In this document: piece after piece, positions 54,720 to 62,424 of the stretch
Layout of the letters: every line of letters begins with the position of its first letter
Numbering within the stretch: position 1 is the first letter of the stretch
Assembly: GCA_004293365.1 (NCBI GenBank)
Contig: RDYN01000046.1
Location: forward strand, 1 to 64,000
Direction: 5' to 3'
Length of the DNA: 64,000 nucleotides
DNA from: Oscillatoriales cyanobacterium
GTDB taxonomy: Bacteria > Cyanobacteriota > Cyanobacteriia > Cyanobacteriales > Microcoleaceae
Made by a program: the position numbers and the translations under genes
The notes under the pieces: generated by a model
The model's input: the letters and a program-made list of their open reading frames with translations, nothing else
The model's database searches: none
What the model was told of the DNA's origin: nothing

Positions 54720-55694
54720 CTAGGATGCTGGTTTCTTTTTCGGGATTTTTAAGATTTTGTCCTTCGCCATTTCGTCAACAATTAAGTCGCTGATAATTTG
54801 AGCTCCGTGGGAGGTAAAATGCACGCCGTCATTAATTTTTACATAGCCTCGCTTCCCCGATTTATCAGCAACTACCGGAACAAATTTTCCGGCTTCTGCA
54901 AAACTTTCCCAAGTCGAAATAAATTCTATTTTCGGTGAAGATTTGGTCGCATTTTTATAAATCTCGTTCATGATGGGAAAAGCTTTGAGATACGAAGATT
55001 TGTTAGATATGGATTGACCTACCCAATACACTTTTCTAACGGAGGATGAACCAAGTAATTTGGCATATTTATCTACTCTTTCTTGATAAGCTTTTTGCCA
55101 TTCTGGGGTCAGGATGGCCCGGTATTTTCCTTGAGAATCAATGATATCTTGAGGGTCGTTGCCTCCGAACAAAATTATGACTACATCCGGCCGATAATCC
55201 TGGATAAGTTCGCTGGTTCTGGCATACCAGTCATAATAATCTATCCGATTTAAGCCGCTCGATACTTTGTAGTCAAGTTTTGTATTTGCGATATTGTATT
55301 TTTCCTTGAGAGTGTACTGAATTTGAGTTCCTAAGTCGAACATTACTGAATCGCCAATAAATAAAAATTTGCGATAAGGTACGGTTAGTTTGGGTTTAGC
55401 TGTAGTTGGTTTTTTAGCAGGCTTTGGGGCTGCAACAGCAGGTTTTGTTGCGGTTTTGACCGGAATTTTTTCGGGTTTCTTGGAAATGCTATCGAAGTTA
55501 ATATCTTTGATATTGCTCCAAAAATCTTGTTCGGATTTCCTGAAGCCGTCTATTTCGATCTGGCGCGCTGCTTGTTTGATTTCGTTACTGGCGAAGGGAG
55601 TTGAAGAAAAGCTTTTCAGAAATAAGGATAAGTTGGAAAATATTAAGGTGAGAATTACAGAGGTAACTATCAACAAAATTTCTCGGTCTCTCAT
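54720..55694 (-). CDS. SGNH/GDSL-type (DUF459) hydrolase, partner of MBOAT
   Basis: The 324-residue reading starts at ATG 55694 (MRDREILLIV); a TTG at 55712 is weaker. One N-terminal membrane anchor (about 6-24) is followed by a Lys/Pro/Ala linker, then an SGNH hydrolase domain (about 120-320). Block I FIGDSVMFDLG holds the Ser, GGNDPQD is block III, and DGVHFTSHG supplies the Asp and His of block V. It sits 170 bp downstream of the MBOAT gene on the same strand. MBOAT plus SGNH pairs move acetyl or other acyl groups across the membrane to polysaccharides (AlgI/AlgJ-like), which is the likely role here. Confidence 0.85.
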   Translation of the reverse strand: MRDREILLIVTSVILTLIFSNLSLFLKSFSSTPFASNEIKQAARQIEIDGFRKSEQDFWSNIKDINFDSISKKPEKIPVKTATKPAVAAPKPAKKPTTAKPKLTVPYRKFLFIGDSVMFDLGTQIQYTLKEKYNIANTKLDYKVSSGLNRIDYYDWYARTSELIQDYRPDVVIILFGGNDPQDIIDSQGKYRAILTPEWQKAYQERVDKYAKLLGSSSVRKVYWVGQSISNKSSYLKAFPIMNEIYKNATKSSPKIEFISTWESFAEAGKFVPVVADKSGKRGYVKINDGVHFTSHGAQIISDLIVDEMAKDKILKIPKKKPAS

Positions 55695-55863
55695 AAGAAG
55701 GAAGTTCGGCAACGAGCAATGTACGGGATGTAACGGATGTAACGGATTTATTTCAGTCCGATGGAAGCCCGAATTCTGAAGGAGGAAGAAGGGAAGAAGA
55801 CATAGACAGCAATCTTTTTAGATCTCCGTATTTTACGTTTAATTAGGTGGATTTACTTGTTTA

Positions 55864-57279
55864 TTAGAAGTTAAAGTAAATAAAAGGTGGGACGGTACTC
55901 GGGCCTAACATTAAGATAGCATACACGAGTATGGAAACTAAAACAACCCGAAAGAATAGGTTGTTTAATGACAATACTGTTTGCAATACCTTGGAAACGA
56001 TCTCGCCCCACAGGTTGATCGCGCCAATGACGGCAATTACTAGATACAATTGCCAAAAGTTGAATTGAAAAGTTGCAAACGAAAAACGAAAGATTCCCTG
56101 AAAAAACCTCATGGCAGTTTCCCAGTTGGGTGTGCCGAAAAATACCCAGCTACAGGTAACAAAGGTAAAGGTTAACAACCAACTGCAAAATTTAGTAAAT
56201 CTGGGAAAGGCATAGTCTAATTTGAGGTGGATAGCTTGGGGAATATCTTTACATAGATGGTTGACAATCAGTCCTAAACCGTGAATTGCTCCCCAGACAA
56301 TAAAGTTTAATCCTGCGCCGTGCCAAAATCCGCCGATCGCCATTGTTATCAGTAAATTTACGTACTTCCGCAATTTGCCGTATTTATTACCACCTAACGG
56401 AAAGTAAAGGTAATCCCTCAACCACTCGGAAAGACTGATGTGCCACCTTTTCCAAAATTCTTGCAAGCTGAGCGATCGGTATGGCATATTGAAATTGGCA
56501 ATGGGTTTGAAACCCAACAAGCAAGAGATGCCGTTAGCCAAATCCGAGTAGCCGCTAAAATCTACATAAATCAAACAAGAATAGGAAATTGCCGCCAGAA
56601 TTAAATCGATGCTGCTGTATTGCTGCGGAACTTTGAATGGTAGTTGAGTGAAGTTAAACAAAAAGCTGGATAAAGTATATTTTTTGAAGAGTCCCGACAA
56701 AATTAAAACGATAACTTCTTCGATTTGATAGTCGTATTTTTTGGGTGAATTTAGCTGCGAGTAAAATTCGCCAGGGCGCGAGATTGGCCCGGAGGCAATT
56801 TGGGGAAAGTAGGTTATGTAGGTGGCGTAGTCTATAAATTTAGGACAGGGAATTTTGTGCTGGTAGCAGTCGATTAAATGGGAAATTATTCTAAATGTGT
56901 AGAATGATATGCCGACGGGGGCGATTATTTGTAATGTTTGAAAATTCGCGGGAATTTTAAGCTGGTTTAATATCTCAAATAACGAAGTTACAAAGAAGTT
57001 GCAATATTTGAAAAAGCCGAGATTGGCAATGTTGACAATTATGCCGAAGATGAAGGCAATCTTTGGCTGTTTGCCGTGAACGACTGCTCGGAGAATGATA
57101 TAATTGTAGGCTGTACTTAAAATGAGGAGGCAGAGAAAGTCTAAGCTCCAAAAGGAATAAAATAATAAACTGGAAATTAGCAAGACAATTTTATATAAAT
57201 TGACTTTGGGCTTCAAAGAGAGGATGGCACTAAAAAGAATTAGGAAAAATACTAGAAATTGGTAAGTTGGAAATAACAT
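55864..57279 (-). CDS. MBOAT O-acyltransferase (AlgI-like)
   Basis: The ATG at 57279 (MLFPTYQFLVFF) is used; TTG 57288 is an alternative. At 471 residues with about 10-12 membrane helices it matches AlgI/DltB-type MBOAT proteins. Motifs: PVGISFYTFRIISHLID, DFSGYSDLANGISCLLGF, RSLSLQEFWKRWHISLSEWLRDYLYFPLGG (with the conserved His) and GGFWHGAGLNFIVWGAIHG with the catalytic His. It would pass acyl groups to an extracytoplasmic acceptor with the SGNH protein downstream. Its first ~41 codons and leader are present in two further tandem copies upstream (57392-57804). Confidence 0.92.
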   Translation of the reverse strand: MLFPTYQFLVFFLILFSAILSLKPKVNLYKIVLLISSLLFYSFWSLDFLCLLILSTAYNYIILRAVVHGKQPKIAFIFGIIVNIANLGFFKYCNFFVTSLFEILNQLKIPANFQTLQIIAPVGISFYTFRIISHLIDCYQHKIPCPKFIDYATYITYFPQIASGPISRPGEFYSQLNSPKKYDYQIEEVIVLILSGLFKKYTLSSFLFNFTQLPFKVPQQYSSIDLILAAISYSCLIYVDFSGYSDLANGISCLLGFKPIANFNMPYRSLSLQEFWKRWHISLSEWLRDYLYFPLGGNKYGKLRKYVNLLITMAIGGFWHGAGLNFIVWGAIHGLGLIVNHLCKDIPQAIHLKLDYAFPRFTKFCSWLLTFTFVTCSWVFFGTPNWETAMRFFQGIFRFSFATFQFNFWQLYLVIAVIGAINLWGEIVSKVLQTVLSLNNLFFRVVLVSILVYAILMLGPSTVPPFIYFNF

Positions 57280-57372
57280 AGGTCTCAATAAAGTAAAATT
57301 TTTAGTAGAGCAATAAAGAGGTTTGTAGTGAGGACTTTAGTCCGCAGAAATTGATGCGGACTAAAGTCCTCA

Positions 57373-57501
57373 CTACGAACCAAGACATAACCTGGAAATT
57401 AGCAAGACAATTTTATACAAATCGACTTTGGGCTTTAAACAGAGGATGGCGCTAAAAAGAATTAGGAAAAATACTATAACTTGGTAAGTGGAAAATAGCA
57501 T
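57373..57501 (-). CDS. 42-codon leader copy 2 (duplicated MBOAT N-terminus)
   Basis: Starting at ATG 57501 it reads MLFSTYQVIVFFLILFSAIL, then LKPKVDLYKIVLLISR, and leaves the MBOAT sequence at the hairpin, ending LCLGS at TAG 57373-57375. It keeps one membrane helix. The leader identical in type to the MBOAT gene precedes it, so it may be transcribed. Whether the peptide is made is unknown. Confidence 0.4.
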   Translation of the reverse strand: MLFSTYQVIVFFLILFSAILCLKPKVDLYKIVLLISRLCLGS

Positions 57502-57592
57502 AGATGTCAATAAAGTAAGATTTTTAGTAGAGCAATAAAGAGGTTTGTAGGGAGGAATTTAGTCCTTTGATGGATGCGGACTAAAGTCCTCA

Positions 57593-57721
57593 CTACGAAC
57601 CAATAAATAACCTGGGAATTAGTAAGACAATTTTATATAAATTGACTTTGGGCTTTAAGGAGAGGATGGCACTAAAAACAATTAGGAAAAATACTAGAAA
57701 TTGGCAAATTGGAAATAACAT
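57593..57721 (-). CDS. 42-codon leader copy 3 (duplicated MBOAT N-terminus)
   Basis: Starting at ATG 57721 it reads MLFPICQFLVFFLIVFSAIL, then LKPKVNLYKIVLLIPR, ending LFIGS at TAG 57593-57595 in the hairpin. It has the same length and stop position as copy 2, with no frame-disrupting change although several codons differ. Function unproven. Confidence 0.4.
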   Translation of the reverse strand: MLFPICQFLVFFLIVFSAILSLKPKVNLYKIVLLIPRLFIGS

Positions 57722-57804
57722 AGATCTCAATAAAGTAAAATCTTTAGTAGAGCAATAAAGAGGTTTGTAGTGAGGACTTTAGTCCGCATCAATTTCTGCG
57801 GACT

Positions 57805-58104
57805 CGCATTCCGAACGATCGAACGAAGACATAATATGAGACGGTAGTGCTGTGTCCGTGCAGTATTGTAGGTAATGGAGAACCTGTATATTTTCATAAG
57901 TTCGATCGCCCGATCCGGTCATGGCGCACAAAAAATCGCTGGGGATTGGGGGCTTGCAGATATTGCAAGAGGCTAACTATGTGATAACTTCCGCGCTCGT
58001 TAACCGCACTCATAGATTCACAATCGTGTTTCAAGATTATGATGGTTGTGAGACCATGTATTAACGGATAACAACAGGAATCCCCTTGATTGCGAGGAAC
58101 CAAC
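57805..58104. other. clpB upstream region
   Basis: About 300 bp hold the end of the third leader repeat, HIP1-like CGATCGAACG sites near 57817, and the clpB leader ending in GAGGAACCAAC before the GTG. A 77-codon minus-strand frame (57894-58127) overlaps the clpB start and has no family features. No promoter could be fixed by eye. Confidence 0.5.
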
Positions 58105-61032
58105 GTGCAGCCAACAGACCCTAGCAAATTTACAGATCAAGCCTGGGAAGCCATTGTCAAATCCCAGGATGTAGCCCGCCGCTTTGCCAATCAGCAGCTA
58201 GAGGTTGAACATTTAGCGATCGCCATTCTAGAACAGCAAGGCTTGGGCAACAGCATTCTCAGCAAGGCTGGAGTAGATGTCCCCCGCTTCGCCCAACAGT
58301 TAGAAGCTTTTGCCAAACGACAGCCCAGAGTTGCCAACGCTGACCAACTATACCTCGGCCGCGGCTTAGAAGTGATGTTAGATGCTGCTGAGTCTGCCAG
58401 ACAGACTTGGCAAGATAATTTTATCGCCGTTGAACATTTATTAATAGGCTTGCTAGAAGATGAACGAGTTGGTAGGCGATTGCTGACTAGGGGCGACGGG
58501 CCGCCGGGCCGCCCCGGATACGATCGCAAACCGGCCCCCGGTACGATCGATCGCCCGAAACTCGATGAAGCAATCAAATCAATTCGCGCTACTACCAAAG
58601 TCAAAGATCAAAGCCAAAGCCAAAGCCAAAGCCAAAGTCAAAGTCAAAACCAAAATTCCGACGCCAACTCCGACGCCCTCAGCAAATACGGGCGCGATTT
58701 GACAGAAGCCGCCAAAGCAGGCAAACTCGACCCAGTAATCGGCCGCGACGAAGAAATTCGCCGCGTCGTGCAAGTTCTTTCCCGCCGCCAAAAAAACAAT
58801 CCAGTGTTAATTGGCGATCCCGGAGTCGGAAAAACTGCGATCGCCGAAGGTTTGGCCCAGCGAATTGTCAACGGCGACGTACCCGAATCATTGAAAAACC
58901 GCCAGCTATTCAGCCTCGACATGGGCAGTTTAATTGCTGGGGCAAAATTCCGGGGCGAATTTGAAGAACGGTTGCGTTCTGTCCTGCGAGAAGTTATCGA
59001 TTCCGACGGGCAAATTGTCCTATTTATTGACGAATTGCACACCGTTGTTGGCACTGGCGGCGGCGGAAGTTCCGGTTCGGGAATGGATGCGGGAAATTTG
59101 TTGAAACCGATGTTAGCCCGGGGCGAATTGCGCTGTATCGGCGCTACAACTCTCGATGAATTTCGCAAAAATATTGAAAAAGATCCGGCACTGGAACGCC
59201 GCTTTCAACAAGTATTTGTCGGGGAACCGACTGTGGAAGATACTGTTTCAATTTTGCGCGGCTTGAAAGACCGTTACGAACGCCACCACGGGGTAAAAAT
59301 TACTGATTCGGCGCTGGTTGCGGCTGCAACTCTGTCTTTTCGCTATATTTCCGATCGCTTTTTGCCGGATAAGGCGATCGACCTTGTAGACGAAGCGGCC
59401 GCCCATTTGAAAATGGAGATTACCTCCAAACCCGTGGAATTGGAAGGGATCGACCGCCGGGTGATGCAGTTGGAAATGGAAAAATTGTCGATCGAAGGCG
59501 AGGGAAAAGGTTCTCCAACGGCCACCATCACCCCCCGCATCGAACGCATTAAATCTGAGATTGAGATTTTAAAAGCCAAGCAAGAAAAATTATCTTCGCA
59601 GTGGTTGGGCGAAAAGCAGTTGTTGGATGCGATCAATAAATTGAAAGCAGAAGAAGACCAACTGCGAGTGCAAATAGAACAGGCAGAAAGAGCTTACGAT
59701 TTGAATAAAGCGGCACAGTTGAAGTACGGTAAATTGGAGACTGCGGTGCGCGATCGCGAAGCGAAGGAAGCCGAGCTTTTGAAACAGCAAGCTCAAGGTT
59801 CTTCGCTGCTGCGGGAAAAAGTTACTGAGGGCGATATTGCGGAAATTGTGGCTAAATGGACTGGCATTCCAGTCAATCGGTTGTTAGAATCGGAACGCCA
59901 AAAATTGCTGCAATTGGAAAGCCATTTGCACAAGAAAGTCATCGGTCAAGAGGAGGCTGTAACGGCGGTTGCTGCGGCGATTCGGCGGGCGCGGGCGGGG
60001 ATGAAAGATCCCGGTAGACCGATCGGCTCTTTCTTGTTCATGGGCCCCACAGGCGTCGGTAAAACCGAGTTAGCGCGGGCGTTGGCGGAGTTTTTGTTTG
60101 ATAGCGATGATGCGATTATCCGCATCGATATGTCGGAATATATGGAGAAGCAAAACGTCTCCCGGCTAGTCGGAGCTCCCCCGGGATACGTCGGTTACGA
60201 CGAAGGCGGACAACTTTCCGAAGCAGTGCGGAGACATCCTTATTCGGTAGTGCTGTTTGACGAAGTGGAAAAAGCGCACCCGGATGTATTTAACATTTTG
60301 CTGCAAGTGTTGGATGACGGCAGAATTACCGATTCTCAAGGTCGAGTGGTTGACTTTAGAAATACCGTAATTGTAATGACTAGCAATATCGGTAGCGACC
60401 ACATTTTAGACGTGTTTACTAAGAAGGGAAAAACTGCCAAAAAACCCGCAAGTCGAAAGCAGGAACCGAAGGAGGTGTCAATTCCCAAGACAGATTATAA
60501 AGTTGCTGAGGATGGTACTGTCGAGGTGTCAGCCCAGCGAGTCGATACACTAGACAAGAGTGAAAAAGACAACAGTGAAAGTGAAGATTTACCGACTCAA
60601 GAACGGGAGACAGACCAAGAGTACGAGCAAATGTTGAAACGGGTGATGACAGCTTTGCGATCGCACTTTCGGCCAGAATTTCTCAATCGCGTGGACGAGA
60701 TCATTTTGTTCCACACGTTGAGCAAGATCGAACTGCGGCAAATTGTCAGCATTCAAGTGAAGCGGATCGAGCGGCTGTTGGCGGAGCAAAAAATTACTTT
60801 GGAACTGTCAGATGCGGCGAAAAACCACATTACAGATGTTGGTTACGACCCGGTTTACGGCGCTCGTCCGCTGAAACGCGCTATCCAGCGGGAGTTGGAA
60901 AACCCGCTGGCTAACAAGATTCTGGAAAATGCGTTTACCGAAGGCGATACAATTGCGATCGACTGCGTAAATAACACTTTGCAGTTTCGCAAAAAAGACT
61001 CTCTCCCCGCGTTAGTAGGTAACAGTTTGTAG
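58105..61032 (+). CDS. clpB: ClpB disaggregase with two atypical inserts
   Basis: The GTG at 58105 (GAGGA seven bases upstream) gives 975 residues beginning [17 protein letters not shown], the standard cyanobacterial ClpB start. The Clp_N domain (1-145) is followed by AAA1 (Walker A GDPGVGKT, Walker B FIDELHT), the coiled-coil middle domain, AAA2 ([18 protein letters not shown]) and the D2-small domain. It rescues aggregated proteins with DnaK. Compared with usual ~870-residue members there are two inserts: a Gln-Ser run ([13 protein letters not shown], about residues 173-190) after the N-domain, and about 65 charged residues in AAA2 after [12 protein letters not shown] (about 768-835). The IGL/F ClpP-binding loop is not evident, consistent with ClpB. 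Confidence 0.93.
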   Translation: MQPTDPSKFTDQAWEAIVKSQDVARRFANQQLEVEHLAIAILEQQGLGNSILSKAGVDVPRFAQQLEAFAKRQPRVANADQLYLGRGLEVMLDAAESARQTWQDNFIAVEHLLIGLLEDERVGRRLLTRGDGPPGRPGYDRKPAPGTIDRPKLDEAIKSIRATTKVKDQSQSQSQSQSQSQNQNSDANSDALSKYGRDLTEAAKAGKLDPVIGRDEEIRRVVQVLSRRQKNNPVLIGDPGVGKTAIAEGLAQRIVNGDVPESLKNRQLFSLDMGSLIAGAKFRGEFEERLRSVLREVIDSDGQIVLFIDELHTVVGTGGGGSSGSGMDAGNLLKPMLARGELRCIGATTLDEFRKNIEKDPALERRFQQVFVGEPTVEDTVSILRGLKDRYERHHGVKITDSALVAAATLSFRYISDRFLPDKAIDLVDEAAAHLKMEITSKPVELEGIDRRVMQLEMEKLSIEGEGKGSPTATITPRIERIKSEIEILKAKQEKLSSQWLGEKQLLDAINKLKAEEDQLRVQIEQAERAYDLNKAAQLKYGKLETAVRDREAKEAELLKQQAQGSSLLREKVTEGDIAEIVAKWTGIPVNRLLESERQKLLQLESHLHKKVIGQEEAVTAVAAAIRRARAGMKDPGRPIGSFLFMGPTGVGKTELARALAEFLFDSDDAIIRIDMSEYMEKQNVSRLVGAPPGYVGYDEGGQLSEAVRRHPYSVVLFDEVEKAHPDVFNILLQVLDDGRITDSQGRVVDFRNTVIVMTSNIGSDHILDVFTKKGKTAKKPASRKQEPKEVSIPKTDYKVAEDGTVEVSAQRVDTLDKSEKDNSESEDLPTQERETDQEYEQMLKRVMTALRSHFRPEFLNRVDEIILFHTLSKIELRQIVSIQVKRIERLLAEQKITLELSDAAKNHITDVGYDPVYGARPLKRAIQRELENPLANKILENAFTEGDTIAIDCVNNTLQFRKKDSLPALVGNSL

Positions 61033-61103
61033 TTGCGTTAGGAACAGGCTTTCTGGCCATTGGTGTCAACTTAACATCAAAGGTATTCAGAGACTGCTGT
61101 TGG

Positions 61104-61320
61104 GTGATTTAAGGCCGGATCCCCCCTAACCCCCCTTAACAAGGGGGGGATAAGAGTCTTCTCTTTCGTCAACCCCTACTCCCCTTTTTAAGGGATCTTT
61201 CCAACTAGCAAATCTATTTGCGAAGAAGGACAAAACTCTTCTCAAAGTCCCCCTTCTTAAGGGGGATTTAGGGGGATCGGGCCTAGGCTATAAACGAAAG
61301 ATACAAAAGTTTTCTGGCTT
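61104..61320. repeat. CCCCCTTAACAAGGGGG family block after clpB
   Basis: Arms of C and G homopolymers (CCCCCCTAACCCCCC / AAGGGGGG) alternate with TAAGAGTCTTCTCTTTCGTC and CCCCCTTCTTAAGGGGG segments. They form several nested hairpins. Related blocks are at 51731-51869 and, inside the CHAT gene, near 24860-24900 and 25880-25970. Confidence 0.75.
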
Positions 61321-61324
61321 AAGT

Positions 61325-61735
61325 TGACACCAATAACTTTCTGGCCTGTTCCACAAATAATTAATCTTCTTTTGTCCCAGAAAGCCTGGTAGTTTAAAAT
61401 CATGAAACAACTAACTAGAATCACTCTGAATCCAGAAGTAATGGGTGGGAAACCCTGCATTCGCGGCTTGCGAGTCACTGTGGGTACTATAGTCGGACTG
61501 ATGGCATCGGGACACTCACCGTCAGGCATTTTGCAAGCCTATCCCTACCTGGAAGAAGCAGATATATATGAAGCGCTTGCCTATGCAGCGTGGCGAGTTG
61601 AAGAAGTAGAAATTCCTATCAAAGTTGAACAGGCCAGAAAGCCTGTTATTCAAAAATTAGGAACAGGCTTTCTGGCCTGTTCCACAAATAATTAATCTGC
61701 TTGTGGAACAGGCCAGAAAGCCTGTTCTTGAAAAT
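61325..61735. repeat. AACAGGCTTTCTGGCCTGTTCC element copies around the DUF433 gene
   Basis: The palindrome GGAACAGGCTTTCTGGCC / GGCCAGAAAGCCTGTTCC occurs near 61038, 61335, 61630-61690 and 61705-61730, with a shared flank CACAAATAATTAATC. Copies bracket and run into the 3' end of the DUF433 gene. Confidence 0.85.
61402..61695 (+). CDS. Lone DUF433 protein with repeat-derived C-terminus
   Basis: The 97-residue product starts at ATG 61402. Residues 1-76 are a normal DUF433 antitoxin-like domain: ITLNPEVMGGKPCIRGLRVTVGTIV and SGILQAYPYLEEADIYEALAYAAWR. The last ~20 residues (EQARKPVIQKLGTGFLACS) are a translation of the AACAGGC palindromic element inserted at the end of the gene, which supplies a new stop. 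No DUF5615 toxin follows, unlike the pair at 17682-18321, so it is orphaned or acts as a stand-alone regulator. Confidence 0.8.
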   Translation: MKQLTRITLNPEVMGGKPCIRGLRVTVGTIVGLMASGHSPSGILQAYPYLEEADIYEALAYAAWRVEEVEIPIKVEQARKPVIQKLGTGFLACSTNN

Positions 61736-61756
61736 AGTCAAGCGTGCTACTTAATA

Positions 61757-61987
61757 TTACGAATTGCCCATCGTGCGGCTGGTGTAAGCATCCATGCTGT
61801 AGGCGGGAACGCGAACGCTGTAATCAATTTCTGTTCCAGTCACCGATTTTGCCAGTTGTTCAAAAGATTTATCATTCCAATTGCGATCGTGGATGGGCTT
61901 TGACTGTTCGCCCAAGAAATATGCTTGAGTACCAATTAATGATGCTGCGACCCAGCCGACGACCAAAAGAGCGATTACAATAGTCAT
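61757..61987 (-). CDS. Small single-helix membrane protein conserved in cyanobacteria
   Basis: The 76-residue reading starts at ATG 61987 (MTIVIALLVVGWVAASLIG) after GAAAAAGCAAAA; the longer frame (from 62104) adds a non-conserved basic stretch and is rejected. One membrane helix (residues 2-24) is followed by a hydrophilic part with DRNWNDKSFEQLAKSVTG and YSVRVPAYSMDAYTSRTM. I recall close homologues in many cyanobacteria, possibly the Ssl2148/Psb35-type photosystem II assembly factor; this identity is uncertain. It sits alone, convergent with the DUF433 gene. Confidence 0.65.
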   Translation of the reverse strand: MTIVIALLVVGWVAASLIGTQAYFLGEQSKPIHDRNWNDKSFEQLAKSVTGTEIDYSVRVPAYSMDAYTSRTMGNS

Positions 61988-62424
61988 TTTTGCTTTTTCC
62001 TTAAGTTTTGTTGCTTTATGTAAATAAATGTAACAAAAATTTGCGAAGAGCGTCAAGTTAGTATAATGTCGTGCGAACCGTCCAGCAGGTACGGGATACC
62101 GCACCTTTGAGGGAAATTTAGGGTGTGCTTAGCCAGCACCGGTATATAGGGGGTGCTTAGCAAGCACTGGTATATAGGGTGTGCTTAGCCAGCACCAGTA
62201 TCCCAATTGTGAACTGTATCCGCAATAACAAAATAGATTGTTTAAATTCTTTAATTAAGAAATTATAAGTTGTGCGATCGTAAATTACGATTAAAACTCT
62301 GCCGCTGGCATGACGAATCGCGGCAAAATTATGCGTTATGATTTATCAGTTTGGATTTGAACTAACAAATCCCAATTACCAAATCCCAATTACCAAATCA
62401 AAATTACCAATCACCCTAAAAAAT
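61988..62424. other. Gap with triple GGTGTGCTTAGCCAGCAC repeat before treS
   Basis: Three units of about 30 bp (GGGTGTGCTTAGCCAGCACC followed by GGTATATA) lie at 62121-62205. A leader with CCCAATTACCAAAT runs precedes treS. A stretch at 62270-62335 (GTGCGATCG, GACGAATCGCGGC) shows no gene. Confidence 0.6.

Larger units (their letters stand above)
57171..57804 (-). repeat. Triplicated MBOAT leader and 5' coding segment (period ~220)
   Basis: Three direct repeats contain the first ~36 codons of the MBOAT gene plus leader, starting (low-coordinate end) at 57171, 57393 and 57613. Each carries at its upstream side the inverted-repeat element with GTAGTGAGGACTTTAGTCC (57325-57376, 57547-57596 and a shortened copy 57767-57804). 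Divergence between copies is a few percent, and most changes keep hydrophobic codons. Confidence 0.9.

Noticed and set aside
57894-58127. 77-codon minus-strand frame overlapping the clpB start
   Set aside because: No conserved features; overlaps the well-supported clpB leader and first codons.
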